From contig NZ_LYPB01000047.1 in NCBI RefSeq assembly GCF_001653565.1, forward strand, positions 1-64,000: a DNA stretch of 64,000 bases, in the 5' to 3' direction. The translations under genes were made by a program, and so were the position numbers. Under the pieces are notes generated by a model, which was given only the letters and a program-made list of their open reading frames with translations, was not told the origin of the DNA and made no database searches. This DNA is from Paenibacillus oryzisoli. GTDB lineage: Bacteria > Bacillota > Bacilli > Paenibacillales > NBRC-103111. Every line of letters begins with the position of its first letter. The first letter of the stretch is position 1. Shown here in pieces: positions 35,664 through 45,160 of this stretch.

Positions 35664-37445
35664 TCAGCTCCTTATCAACGGTAGAATTAAGTTCAATTCC
35701 GTCCCCTCACCCAGCTTGGCATGCAGCTCTATCTGAAATTGTTCGCCATAATTCAGCCGACATCGGGATAACACATTACGAAGCCCGATACTCTGCCCCT
35801 CGGTACTGAGAATCGCAACAGAATCGCCCGTTTTGATTTCTTCTAGTAAACTTCGGACTAATTCCTCAGACATTCCAATGCCATTATCCTTCACGGAGAT
35901 CAGCAATTTATCCACCTGCAACTTCGTCCTTAAGGTAACCTGCGCGACGCCGTCCTTTTCTAAGCTATACTTCACTGCATTTTCTACCAGGGGTTGAATG
36001 ATGAATTTCGCGATTAAGAACTGGTCTACCACGGGATCTTCTTCAATCACAATCTGTAGTCTTTCCTCATGCCTCAAATGAAGGATGAACAAATAATCCC
36101 GAATATACGCCATTTCTTCCACTACTCGAACCAAATCACTACCCAGGTTGAGGGAATATCTCATCATTTTGCCCAGAGCTTCCGTCGCATCCATTACAAG
36201 GTCTTCCCTCTTCATCGCGGCCAGACCGCTAATGATTTCAAGCGTATTATTATAAAAATGCGGATTGATTTGCAGCAGCAGTGCCTTATACTCAGCATTT
36301 TTCCTACGCAAGTTCGTTTCGAACTCCGTCTCGATCAAATAGCGCAGTCGGTGCGTCATCTGCTCGAAAACTCTTGTAACATAGTTCACTTCGCTATGGC
36401 CCTCGCCAACCTTCGGCATCACGTGCAGCGCCTGATGAAACTCCCCTCGCTCTACATGCCTCATTGCTCTCCCCATCACACTCAGCGGCTTGGTAATGCC
36501 TGCCGACAGCCAAAAGGCTGTTAATATCGCGATAATCAGCAACAAAATGCTAACGACAAGCATCGTTTGGCGAATGTGTGTGATTTTTTTATACAATTCA
36601 GCCTCAGGCACACTCCCGATAATCGTCCAATTCTGAGGGGGCAGCTTGCGGAAAAAAAGCAGATTCGTCTCTCCTTTTGCCTCCAATGGGAAAATTCCAC
36701 TAGCTTCCCCATCAAAACGTGCATCAATCTGCTTAAGCCCTTTCCCCAGCATGTCCTTGTCTTCGGATAGATTCTGATCAAGCACACTGTTGCCGTCATG
36801 CGTCAGCAAAACGACCTTCCCCGTCTTCCCCACATGGATCTTTTCAATGGCATTGCGAAGCAAGGTTGTTGGATAATTCACCTTGATGAAACCTCTATTT
36901 TTAAGCGATTGCAGCTGAACGAGTGGAAAAAGGAAACTATTAATCGAACGCGCCCTCATAAATTCATCCGACTGATCGACATCCTTGTGTGCCGTCGTCC
37001 AACGTTTATTTTCTTTCATAAAATCCTGAAACCACGCGCTGTTCTTATAGGTTCTGTCCTGCGTCCAGACACCGCCAGCATCCTCGGCGAAAGCACTAAT
37101 AGAAATGCCACTGGAGTTGTTCACCCCATAGGAGGAGAAGTACTCCCGCAATCGTTGCTTCGTGAGAACGCGTTCCTGAATCGTACTATCCGGATTCAAA
37201 TGTACGGTCAACCAATCCTGCGTCGTTCTGGCGCTCACCACCTGATTGCCCGTGTCCTCGACCTGCGTAAGCAACGTCCCGACATGCGAGGCGAACTGCT
37301 CGATCGTTTGCGATGTTGAAGCTTCGATCGATGACTTGATTGACTTGGTCGCTTCTTCACTAAGGATATAGGCCAAAGTGGCAAAAGGAAGAAGCAGTAG
37401 AACCGAGAATACCGCCATCAAACGGCTCCTCAATGAGAAAAACAT
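35664..37445 (-). CDS. YesM-type sensor histidine kinase
   Basis: 593 residues. Transmembrane helices near residues 8-30 and about 290-312 enclose a large extracellular Cache-like sensor. A HAMP segment follows, then the His_kinase domain with LLLQINPHFYNNTLEIISG (phospho-His in INPHF) and the HATPase block VKDNGIGMS. It would sense sugar outside the cell, directly or with the binding protein encoded upstream, and phosphorylate the downstream regulator. GGGGGACT precedes the ATG. Confidence 0.9.
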   Translation of the reverse strand: MFFSLRSRLMAVFSVLLLLPFATLAYILSEEATKSIKSSIEASTSQTIEQFASHVGTLLTQVEDTGNQVVSARTTQDWLTVHLNPDSTIQERVLTKQRLREYFSSYGVNNSSGISISAFAEDAGGVWTQDRTYKNSAWFQDFMKENKRWTTAHKDVDQSDEFMRARSINSFLFPLVQLQSLKNRGFIKVNYPTTLLRNAIEKIHVGKTGKVVLLTHDGNSVLDQNLSEDKDMLGKGLKQIDARFDGEASGIFPLEAKGETNLLFFRKLPPQNWTIIGSVPEAELYKKITHIRQTMLVVSILLLIIAILTAFWLSAGITKPLSVMGRAMRHVERGEFHQALHVMPKVGEGHSEVNYVTRVFEQMTHRLRYLIETEFETNLRRKNAEYKALLLQINPHFYNNTLEIISGLAAMKREDLVMDATEALGKMMRYSLNLGSDLVRVVEEMAYIRDYLFILHLRHEERLQIVIEEDPVVDQFLIAKFIIQPLVENAVKYSLEKDGVAQVTLRTKLQVDKLLISVKDNGIGMSEELVRSLLEEIKTGDSVAILSTEGQSIGLRNVLSRCRLNYGEQFQIELHAKLGEGTELNLILPLIRS

Positions 37446-37511
37446 AATAGTCCCCCGTTCTGTCTGATACTTTATATCATACCCCGGGCCGTCTGTCGTA
37501 ACAACGACAAA

Positions 37512-37538
37512 GAGACGATCATTAAAATGATTCGTCTC
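37512..37538 (-). terminator. hairpin between binding-protein and kinase genes
   Basis: GAGACGA-TCAT-loop-ATGA-TCGTCTC lies 17 bp past the binding-protein stop; a TTTG follows on the minus strand. Probably a partial terminator that lets the binding protein be made in excess over the kinase. Confidence 0.6.
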
Positions 37539-37554
37539 ACTTATCTGGAGCTGC

Positions 37555-38910
37555 TTACTTCTTCTGCTGTGCTAGAACATCTGCGTACGCTTTATCAATT
37601 GTCGTTATGGCATCTGCGATGGAAGCATCAATGTTCCTTTTGCCGATCGTGACATCCTCAAACATTTTGTTCACAGCATCTGACATTTGCGGGAAGATCG
37701 GCGTGATTGGACGCGGTCTGCCGTACTTCTGATTCTGAATAACGAAGATGTTCTTCGGATACTCATTCAGCTCTGGGAACGCCTTGGCAGAAGAATAACG
37801 GGATGGGATATCCTTCGTCATACCCGCATACGTTTTCTGTCCTTCTTCCCCAGTAACCCAGTTAATGAACTTCCAGGCTTCATCTGGATGCTTGCTTTTC
37901 CCCGAAATACCAAGCGCCCAGCTGCCGTTGGCTACCGCTTGCGCTGTTCCTTTTGGCAATGGTGCAATATCATAGTCTTCGCCTAATTTGAAATTAGGGA
38001 ATTTCTCCTTCAAATTAGCCAAGGACCACGAGCCGTCAATCGTAATTGCCAGTTTGCCGTTCGGGAACGGATCTGGTGGATACTCCAGTGCAGATACTTT
38101 ATCTTTGTTGTACAAATCGGAGAAGAATTGTACGGCTTTTTTTGTTTGTGGTGAATCTAAAAAGCCTTTGGACGTTTTACCGTCTGGACTCATGATCTCG
38201 CCGCCAAGCTGCCAAATGATTGGATATTTGAAGTAGGCTGTTGCACCTGCGTTGCCAAAGCCTTGTGCAGGATCGATACCGAAGATTCCGTTCGCAGGAT
38301 CATTCACTTTCTTCGCAGCATCCAATACTTGATCCCATGTCCATGGTTCATCAGGGTTTTTGGAAGGAAGCGGAATGCCTTTCGCTTGGAAAAGCTTTTT
38401 GTTATAGAACATCGCAATGGAAGACTCGGTCAGCGGTGCCATGTAAATTTCATTTTGATACGTGTAGGTTGCTAGTGTTGATTTCGGAATATCCTCCATA
38501 TTGCCGTCTGTCTTGAAGTACGTCGTCAATGGCTTAAGAGCTCCCGCGTTCGCATACGAACCGACGGTTGGCGCATCAAGAGCCATGATGTCCGGCGGAC
38601 TTCCGGAAGCGATGGATACGCGTAATTTCGTGTCATAATCCGAGTATGGAATCGGTGTCATTTCCACGGAAATATTCGGATACTTCTGCATAAAAGAAGC
38701 CACTAACTTGTCGTAAGCTGCATTCTCCGTATCATTCCCCGAGTTTCTCCAGAACGTGAGTTTTACTTTTTCATCTTTTTTCACGGCTGGATCTGTTTGG
38801 CTTGGTGCTGATGGCGAAGAAGTGCTTCCACTATCGCTTTGGGATGAACATCCCGCCAGCAATCCACCAATTACGATAGCGCTTACGACTGTTTGACTAA
38901 GTTTTTTCAT
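37555..38910 (-). CDS. sugar-binding lipoprotein of a CUT1 ABC importer
   Basis: 451 residues. The lipobox LLAGC (Cys21) follows a short signal peptide, then a Ser/Pro-rich linker and a type I extracellular solute-binding fold (LTFWRNSGNDTENAAYDKLV..., LGISGKSKHPDEAWKFINWV). It should bind fructo-oligosaccharides or sucrose and hand them to the permeases at 30148-31936. It is the first gene of the leftward operon, which gives it the highest expression. The ligand is inferred from the GH32 and fructokinase neighbours. Confidence 0.9.
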   Translation of the reverse strand: MKKLSQTVVSAIVIGGLLAGCSSQSDSGSTSSPSAPSQTDPAVKKDEKVKLTFWRNSGNDTENAAYDKLVASFMQKYPNISVEMTPIPYSDYDTKLRVSIASGSPPDIMALDAPTVGSYANAGALKPLTTYFKTDGNMEDIPKSTLATYTYQNEIYMAPLTESSIAMFYNKKLFQAKGIPLPSKNPDEPWTWDQVLDAAKKVNDPANGIFGIDPAQGFGNAGATAYFKYPIIWQLGGEIMSPDGKTSKGFLDSPQTKKAVQFFSDLYNKDKVSALEYPPDPFPNGKLAITIDGSWSLANLKEKFPNFKLGEDYDIAPLPKGTAQAVANGSWALGISGKSKHPDEAWKFINWVTGEEGQKTYAGMTKDIPSRYSSAKAFPELNEYPKNIFVIQNQKYGRPRPITPIFPQMSDAVNKMFEDVTIGKRNIDASIADAITTIDKAYADVLAQQKK

Positions 38911-38956
38911 TCAATTATTGCCCCTCTCATTACTCTATTGTTGTTCTTGTTACTAT

Positions 38957-39020
38957 CTTATCAAAGGGGACAAAACAATAAATTCAATATGCTCTGCTTC
39001 TAACTTATAAAATTATCATA
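38957..39020 (-). promoter_or_regulatory. promoter element of the fructan operon, shared with 27967-28030
   Basis: The AAATTCAATAT-CTCTG-TTC-ACTT-TAAAAT block is 70-110 bp upstream of the binding-protein start and recurs upstream of the secreted levanase gene. A 14-bp direct repeat CACTTCTGTGTAAG lies a little further upstream (39031-39058). Confidence 0.45.
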
Positions 39021-39244
39021 TCCTGCAGCTCACTTCTGTGTAAGCACTTCTGTGTAAGCATCTCTACTTGACTGTGTTTCACCTGTTATCTATTAATGAA
39101 GCGAGCTACTAATCTATCTAAAATAGTTAGAAATATCACTTTTAAACATCAAGACTTATTGTCTACATCAAAATATCACCTTATACAAAATTATGCAAAT
39201 GCACTTTAACGAAATTCATATTTGTACATTTGTAACATGACATA

Positions 39245-39271
39245 TTGACATTTGGCTTGTAACAGTATACA
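39245..39271 (+). promoter_or_regulatory. possible promoter of the LacI-type regulator
   Basis: TTGACA (39245-39250) and TATACA (39266-39271) are spaced by 15 bp, shorter than ideal, about 60 bp before the start. Tentative. Confidence 0.35.
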
Positions 39272-39331
39272 CTTACTTTAAATTAATCTATCGATACGAT
39301 CATTGTCATTGTCCATAGAAGGAGTAAAATT

Positions 39332-40375
39332 ATGAGTAAAGAAAAAATCACGATCCAATATATCGCGGACTCATTGGGACTTTCCAGGAATACTGTTTCC
39401 AAAGCTCTTAACGGCATTGAAAGTATTCCTGTAGAAACGAGAAATAGGGTTTTGAAGCGTGCGATAGAGTTAAACTACAAGCAATTGGCTTTAGTAGATA
39501 CGAACACATTAACCATTAAAAATACGGGCAATATTGCCCTTTTAACATCAAATATGCCTAGTAATAGTCATTTTGGCGCTTCATCTCTAGGTGGACTTGA
39601 GAAGAAAATCAGTTCGGACGGTTTTAATTTATCCATTCATATCGTTCGGGAATCGGACATTCAGGCGTTAGTGCTGCCTAATAATTTTGATCCCAAAAAA
39701 GTGGATGGAATTGTTTGCATTGAGCTATTCGATAAGAAATACACACAATTGATCAACTCCTTAGGCATCCCAACCATTTTTATTGATACCACTGCAGATA
39801 TCTTTTATTCTGAACTTGAAGCAGATGTTATCCTCATGGAAAACGAACATAGTACTTACTACATGACAAAAAAATTAATAGACCATGGTCATACAAGTAT
39901 CGGCTTCATTGGCGATTACCATCATTGCAAAAGTTTCAATGAAAGATGGGTAGGATTCCAAAGGGCCTTAATCGAATCTCGCTTACAACTTGACCTCCAA
40001 GTATGCATAGTTGAAGAAGATCGATACATTGCGGACCCTAATTGGTTGAGTCTGCAGTTGGATCATATGAACAGCCTCCCCTCTGCTTTTATTTGTGCCA
40101 ATGACTTTATTGCCATTAACGTGATGAGAATTCTAAAAAACAAGAATGTGCAAATTCCTAAGGAAATTGTAATCTGTGGTTTTGATAATTCACCTGAGTC
40201 GCAAATCGTGGAGCCACATTTAACAACCGTCCATATCTGCCGGGAAGAAATGGGTGTGATGGCTGCAGCTATGTTATTGGCCAGGGTCGAGAATCCCAAG
40301 AGGCCTCCTCAAATCACTCATATCCAAACAAAGCCGATATTCCGCGAATCAACGGGAACTTTAAATGAATCATGA
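39332..40375 (+). CDS. LacI-family transcriptional regulator
   Basis: 347 residues. HTH at the N-terminus (IQYIADSLGLSRNTVSKALN), hinge, and a two-lobed sugar-binding domain with SAFICANDFIAINVMRIL and IVICGFDNSPESQIV. AAGGAG precedes the ATG. It is divergent from the fructan operon across a 421-bp regulatory region and probably represses it, or the GH32 genes, until a fructan-derived sugar binds. It shares a bidirectional terminator with the biosynthetic cluster downstream. Confidence 0.88.
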   Translation: MSKEKITIQYIADSLGLSRNTVSKALNGIESIPVETRNRVLKRAIELNYKQLALVDTNTLTIKNTGNIALLTSNMPSNSHFGASSLGGLEKKISSDGFNLSIHIVRESDIQALVLPNNFDPKKVDGIVCIELFDKKYTQLINSLGIPTIFIDTTADIFYSELEADVILMENEHSTYYMTKKLIDHGHTSIGFIGDYHHCKSFNERWVGFQRALIESRLQLDLQVCIVEEDRYIADPNWLSLQLDHMNSLPSAFICANDFIAINVMRILKNKNVQIPKEIVICGFDNSPESQIVEPHLTTVHICREEMGVMAAAMLLARVENPKRPPQITHIQTKPIFRESTGTLNES

Positions 40376-40395
40376 TTCAAGGCACCATCTTGAGG

Positions 40396-40429
40396 ATAAC
40401 CTAGCGGCGAAATCACCGTTAGGTTATTT
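40396..40429. terminator. bidirectional terminator between LacI gene and biosynthetic cluster
   Basis: ATAACCTA-CGG pairs with CCG-TAGGTTAT around CGAAATCA. It follows the LacI gene and overlaps the stop of the convergent BtrH-like gene. Confidence 0.75.
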
Positions 40430-41543
40430 GCTGTGCACTGCCTGACACTTCTTGATGCAATCCCCTTTTCAAACCATTATAGATGACTTGAAATGCACCT
40501 GTCATAGCAGTATGATCCAATTTCTCGGTCTCGCTAATCCTTTTTTTGATAGAAGCCATAACCTCCGATCCCGGTCGATAATAGAAGACCATCATTAAAC
40601 TCATAAGTTTATCCAAACTCTCGCAAAGCTCTTGGAACATGTCCGTAAGACTGCAATCCAATTGAATATAGTCATTATTGTGCAAATAATGCAGACGGTT
40701 TAACATTCCCCGTTTGTTTTCATACATTCTTTTGATGCCGAGTATAATACCTCTATCCATGAGCAGCGAAGGCTCTACCTCGACTACCCCGCATATTCGA
40801 TTCCGCAATCCTTCATAGATACAAGTGCCCGACCATTCAACGTAGCTGCCGTAAGGCCGCTCTCCTGCTCCTTTACGTTTGGCAATCTGTCTAACCTCGC
40901 CCGTCAAATAATTCTCGATGGACTCCAACATTTTAGACAAATTAGGTTTTCTCATATCGTTTAATTTAGGAGAAAAAGAGGTTGCAGGCATATGATAACG
41001 AAACAGGCGATAAAGTTCTTTAAACTCATTTCGCATGGTGTCCAACCCGCCAACAAATCCTTGTTTAATATCTTCGAACGAAACCGTCTCCGTCGTCCAT
41101 TTATGATCTTTTATTGCCAGAATGTTAAACATGTTTTCTAGCTTGTCGTAGCCAAACAATAAATACTCATGTATGTCATGACTCTTGCGGAAATGTTCGG
41201 AATTGCGAATATAATAATTGTCACAAATCAGCACCACGTAACTCCCTTGATCGATATGGTCTATCGACGTCGATACAATATCCAAGAAATCTGTACCCGT
41301 GAAGTAATGAAAATTGTATACCCCTTGATACAGAAGATCCAAATCGACATGTTCCAACCGATAATAGTGGAGCCAGAAATCTTCAATCGATTCTCCATCG
41401 CGCATTCCCATCTCCAGCTCAATAAACCTTTCCATGTACCAAGGGTGAAAACGTTCATCACCAAAGAGAGGCGCAAGTTTCATAAAATGAAAACAATCCG
41501 TGGTAAGTCCCGTATCCAGATAAACAGGTAATATTCTCTTCAA
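40419..41543 (-). CDS. BtrH-like (cysteine-peptidase-fold) protein of the biosynthetic cluster
   Basis: 374 residues, no signal peptide. The N-terminal 150 residues resemble the BtrH N-terminal/papain-like fold: TTDCFHF (Cys17), SYVVLICDNYYI (about 101-112) and HDIHEYLLFGYD (about 122-133) give a possible Cys/His pair. In butirosin biosynthesis BtrH transfers an aminoacyl group from an acyl carrier protein to an amine, so a similar acyl-ACP transfer is plausible here. The C-terminal half is helical and not recognised. The start is TTG at 41543 behind GAGGATG. It is the last gene of the leftward arm. Family assignment is moderate. Confidence 0.5.
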   Translation of the reverse strand: MKRILPVYLDTGLTTDCFHFMKLAPLFGDERFHPWYMERFIELEMGMRDGESIEDFWLHYYRLEHVDLDLLYQGVYNFHYFTGTDFLDIVSTSIDHIDQGSYVVLICDNYYIRNSEHFRKSHDIHEYLLFGYDKLENMFNILAIKDHKWTTETVSFEDIKQGFVGGLDTMRNEFKELYRLFRYHMPATSFSPKLNDMRKPNLSKMLESIENYLTGEVRQIAKRKGAGERPYGSYVEWSGTCIYEGLRNRICGVVEVEPSLLMDRGIILGIKRMYENKRGMLNRLHYLHNNDYIQLDCSLTDMFQELCESLDKLMSLMMVFYYRPGSEVMASIKKRISETEKLDHTAMTGAFQVIYNGLKRGLHQEVSGSAQQIT

Positions 41544-41588
41544 TACCTCACATCCTCTTCTTTTTTTCAGCCTTGAGGCTTCAACTAA

Positions 41589-42497
41589 TCAACTGGGTTT
41601 AATAAGCTGCCGGATCGTATAGAGGCGCTTTCCTTCTTTCATTTCCTTGACCAAATCCGTACCGGGCGCCCCCAAAGACGCCATAATCTCACCATCAGCT
41701 GCAACCGCATCATTCAGAGTCTTCAAGCGAGTAGAAAGCGAAGATTCACAAGAGTGAATCGCATTCTTCGTCACGTCCCGGTAAGTTCGAACTTGGAATC
41801 CCAAGTTTTGCGTGTAAGCTTCACTCTTCCGCAATTTGGAAACCGGTAGATCATCTGCATAAAGAAACACCCCACCGTGCCTAAGAACCCGATAAACCTC
41901 CTCCAGGAATCCTTCCATATTCGGATAAAGGTCCGATGCTTCAATGTTCAAGACGATATCAAATGAGTTGTCAGCAAAAGGAAGATGCTCGGCGTCCCCT
42001 ACGCAAAAATAGGCTTGTTGATTACGGTAATGCCGATGGCAAAAAGTGATATTGGATTCCGTCAGGTCAAGGCCAATAACGGACTTGGGCTTATACTTCT
42101 TTAACAAGACACGAATATTACCGCCTCTCCCGCAAGCAACTTCTAACACATTTTTTCCTGTCAAATCAATGCCTTCCATAACCTCATCCAAAAGTCGCAC
42201 CGAATTTGACATCGTCCTGAAAGATCCGCCGGTATCCTCTTCAAGCGGTACATAACCCCAATTGATAAAAGTCGAGAATCGGGACAATCCCTTCTCCTCC
42301 AGGGATTCATTCATGGAGGTAAACATTCGTTTGACCCCCTCTTTGTGTGCATCATACTGATCAGGCAGCATGATCGGAATGCCATCATGTTGCCGATATT
42401 TGGCTGAACATAACGTACATTTCATATTCATTTCATAAATGGTTGTCTCTAGTAGTGATTTGCAGGCAGGGCATACAAGCCTGACAGTTGATAACAT
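41589..42497 (-). CDS. SAM-dependent methyltransferase with N-terminal zinc-ribbon
   Basis: About 302 residues. An N-terminal Trm112-like ribbon has CPAC (Cys9/Cys12) and CTLC (Cys27/Cys30). The class I methyltransferase core has motif I VLEVACGRGGN (117-127), acidic GLDLTESN and a post-I block CVGDAEHLPF. It probably O-, N- or C-methylates the cluster product. The ATG at 42497 has GGGAGG upstream. It lies between the exporter permeases and the BtrH-like gene. Confidence 0.85.
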   Translation of the reverse strand: MLSTVRLVCPACKSLLETTIYEMNMKCTLCSAKYRQHDGIPIMLPDQYDAHKEGVKRMFTSMNESLEEKGLSRFSTFINWGYVPLEEDTGGSFRTMSNSVRLLDEVMEGIDLTGKNVLEVACGRGGNIRVLLKKYKPKSVIGLDLTESNITFCHRHYRNQQAYFCVGDAEHLPFADNSFDIVLNIEASDLYPNMEGFLEEVYRVLRHGGVFLYADDLPVSKLRKSEAYTQNLGFQVRTYRDVTKNAIHSCESSLSTRLKTLNDAVAADGEIMASLGAPGTDLVKEMKEGKRLYTIRQLIKPS

Positions 42498-42514
42498 AAT
42501 TAAACCTCCCATTC

Positions 42515-43327
42515 TCAGCTACTGGCACTGTTGTATTTTTTGATGCCCTGCTTCCATAACAATCGAAAACAAATCAATGCGACGATAGGAGAAGATAGTC
42601 CCCATACCAGTTGGTACACACTTAACTTATTCATGACCCATAAGGGTCCGAAATTGGTAATAATCATAAACGGCAGTATGTAAACGCCGATTCCTCGAAC
42701 CAAACGGGAATAAATGGCCATGGGCATATTATTGGCATCCCAGATCGAATAGAAGATCATCGCCAGTCCTCCCGTATTGACAAACCAGAAAGATAGCACA
42801 TGCGGAAGAAACATCAGGCAGTAGGTTAGAATTATCGCTACCACGATAAAGAGCAAATACGCGGATACATGAAGCAACGTTACCGGGATTTCCATGGCGC
42901 GCCAGCCAATTACTACCATCACAATCCCTGCTGCGACATTGGGAATCGGAGTTCCAAAATTCATGTATCTCAGCGTAACAAGAAACTGCAGCGAAATCGG
43001 TTTTACGATTAGTAAATCCAATGTGCCTTCTCTGATATACTCCGCTATCCGGATGGAATTGTAAAAAAAGAACCCCGAGTAAATTCCGGTCATCAGTGTA
43101 AACGTACCAACGAACATGAGGATCCCGTCCGGCGAAATGTCTCCGATATGCAAATCGGTTTTGTAAACGACCGCTATGTACAGCAACTTGGAGATGAGAT
43201 AGGCAATTTCAACCCCGATCCCAATAATAAAATTGGAGCGATACTCCATTTGAGCCATGAAACAGTGTTTAATAAATAATCCATATATGAGAAGATAGTT
43301 TTTGAGAGAACCAAGCCCCGTTCGCAA
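42515..43327 (-). CDS. ABC-2 type exporter permease (DUF990-like), subunit 2
   Basis: A 270-residue protein with six hydrophobic helices, of the ABC2_membrane_6-like family that pairs with NatA-like ATPases. The start is TTG behind GGAGGATAACCA. It lies three bp from the homologous permease and forms the membrane part of an exporter, probably for the cluster product. Confidence 0.85.
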   Translation of the reverse strand: MRTGLGSLKNYLLIYGLFIKHCFMAQMEYRSNFIIGIGVEIAYLISKLLYIAVVYKTDLHIGDISPDGILMFVGTFTLMTGIYSGFFFYNSIRIAEYIREGTLDLLIVKPISLQFLVTLRYMNFGTPIPNVAAGIVMVVIGWRAMEIPVTLLHVSAYLLFIVVAIILTYCLMFLPHVLSFWFVNTGGLAMIFYSIWDANNMPMAIYSRLVRGIGVYILPFMIITNFGPLWVMNKLSVYQLVWGLSSPIVALICFRLLWKQGIKKYNSASS

Positions 43328-43330
43328 TGG

Positions 43331-44140
43331 TTATCCTCCTAACCCGAGATACTTTTTCATGCCTATGCTCCAACCGATCCGAGAAATGAGATACATGATG
43401 ACAATCCATAAAAACTGCATACCAATGCCTTGCAAAATTGCGTCCATATCGAGTTTTCCATTAATTACGTTCACTGGAAAATAAATAGTAAATTTGAAAG
43501 GGAGATAAGTTAACAAGATATTTACTCTTGGTCCGAATATTTCGATCGGGAACATCCCTCCGCTGATAATAATTACCATCAGGCCTGTCATTTCGAAGAA
43601 ATAAGAAATCTCCGAGAGCCAGAAGGCGATGGCTGCAATCGCATAGGAAATCATCATGTTGAGCAGGAACGCAAGCAGGACTGCAAGCAAGAAAAGCAGA
43701 AGACGTCGAATTTGAATCGGGTTTCCATTTTGAAATGAAAAGTAAAGTATAACCGTAAAAATAGCTATAATCATGAGGGAGAAAAAAAGCAGCTTCTGTC
43801 CGAATAAATGACTAATGCGAAACCGTAAATAGTGAAGCGGCTGAACAAGATACTTGTTTAAATTTCCATTTTTGATATCAACCGCCATCTCATGATCCAT
43901 ATTGGTAATTACGATACGGGTCACGATCGCCGCTATAATCGTATATAGAATCATCTCGTTATACGAATACCCGAAATACTGCGTGGAATCGGATGAGCCA
44001 TACACAACCGACCATATGAAATACTGAATCATGATCGGAAAAAAGGCGCTGATTAGGGAGAATACGAAATCCATTCGATACTCGAGCGACGATTGGATTC
44101 CCAGCTTAAAGATGCGGTAATACTTCTCATACGCTCTCAT
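43331..44140 (-). CDS. ABC-2 type exporter permease (DUF990-like), subunit 1
   Basis: A 269-residue six-helix membrane protein, homologous in layout to the next gene. Its ATG overlaps the stop of the ATPase gene (ATGA), so the two are translationally coupled. A heterodimeric channel with the product of 42515-43327 is likely. Confidence 0.85.
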   Translation of the reverse strand: MRAYEKYYRIFKLGIQSSLEYRMDFVFSLISAFFPIMIQYFIWSVVYGSSDSTQYFGYSYNEMILYTIIAAIVTRIVITNMDHEMAVDIKNGNLNKYLVQPLHYLRFRISHLFGQKLLFFSLMIIAIFTVILYFSFQNGNPIQIRRLLLFLLAVLLAFLLNMMISYAIAAIAFWLSEISYFFEMTGLMVIIISGGMFPIEIFGPRVNILLTYLPFKFTIYFPVNVINGKLDMDAILQGIGMQFLWIVIMYLISRIGWSIGMKKYLGLGG

Positions 44141-45120
44141 TCATCACGGTTCCTTTGATATAAGGAAACTATCATTTCCTCAATAGGAATGTCTTCAATC
44201 GAAATATCCTGGATCGGAAGTTGCGTCAACAGTTCTCTGGACATCACGTTTACCTGTTCCCTCGGAATTTCCAGCGTTGCCTGATCGTGATCCGAGTGTC
44301 GAACAGTACCAAAACATGCTAGCTGATCAGCTTTGACGCTTGCTGAAAATTTTAGTTTAATAATCTTGTTTTGGTTCAACTTCACATTGATATCTTTTAA
44401 ATTGCCGTCATAAATCAGCTTGCCGTCGGCAATCAGCAGTGAACGGGTACAGAGGTCCTCAATATCCTTCATATAATGACTCGTCAACACAATGGTGGTT
44501 TTGTGATGTTCATTGTAATATTTCAAAAAATTCCTTACTTTCTTTTGTGTTTCAATGTCGAGTCCGATGGTCGGTTCATCAAGAATCATGAGCTTAGGTC
44601 TATGAATAAGAGCTGCAATGAGTTCCATCTTCATCCGTTCACCCAGTGATAACCTTCGTACTTGAACGTTCATCACATGCTGGACATTCAGCAAACTTAC
44701 GAGTTCATCCAGAGATTGCTTGTATACCTTATCTTCTACCTGATAAATATACTTATTGAGCAGAATTGACTCCGATGCAGGTAGATCCCACCACAACTGG
44801 CTTTTTTGTCCCATTACGATCGAAAACTGTTTTTTGAATTCCTTTTTCCGCTCATACGGCTTGTATCCAAGCACGGAAATGGAGCCGTTGGTCGGATGCA
44901 GTATACCGGAAAGCATTTTTAACGTCGTCGTTTTACCCGCGCCATTCGGACCTAGGAAAGCAACAAACTCTCCTTCTTGAATCTCGAACGAAATCGATTT
45001 AACGGCTTCCTTTATTAACATTTCGCGAAAAAATAAGTTTTTAATCGAGTTCTTAATCCCCAACTCTTTCGTGTAATACTCGAACTGTTTGGACAGTTCT
45101 TCTACTTTTATCGCTTCCAA
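44137..45120 (-). CDS. ABC exporter ATPase (NatA/ABC-2 type)
   Basis: 327 residues. Walker A GPNGAGKTT (57-65), signature LSLGERMKME, Walker B LMILDEP and a switch His in LTSHYMKD are all intact, so an active ATPase. A C-terminal extension (about 240-327) is typical for this subfamily. The start is TTG behind GGGGGAG. It energises export through the two DUF990-like permeases, probably giving efflux or self-resistance. Confidence 0.92.
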   Translation of the reverse strand: MEAIKVEELSKQFEYYTKELGIKNSIKNLFFREMLIKEAVKSISFEIQEGEFVAFLGPNGAGKTTTLKMLSGILHPTNGSISVLGYKPYERKKEFKKQFSIVMGQKSQLWWDLPASESILLNKYIYQVEDKVYKQSLDELVSLLNVQHVMNVQVRRLSLGERMKMELIAALIHRPKLMILDEPTIGLDIETQKKVRNFLKYYNEHHKTTIVLTSHYMKDIEDLCTRSLLIADGKLIYDGNLKDINVKLNQNKIIKLKFSASVKADQLACFGTVRHSDHDQATLEIPREQVNVMSRELLTQLPIQDISIEDIPIEEMIVSLYQRNRDE

Positions 45121-45160
45121 TGCCCCGTGTCTCCCCCTTTAACTGCTTGTTACCATCGAA

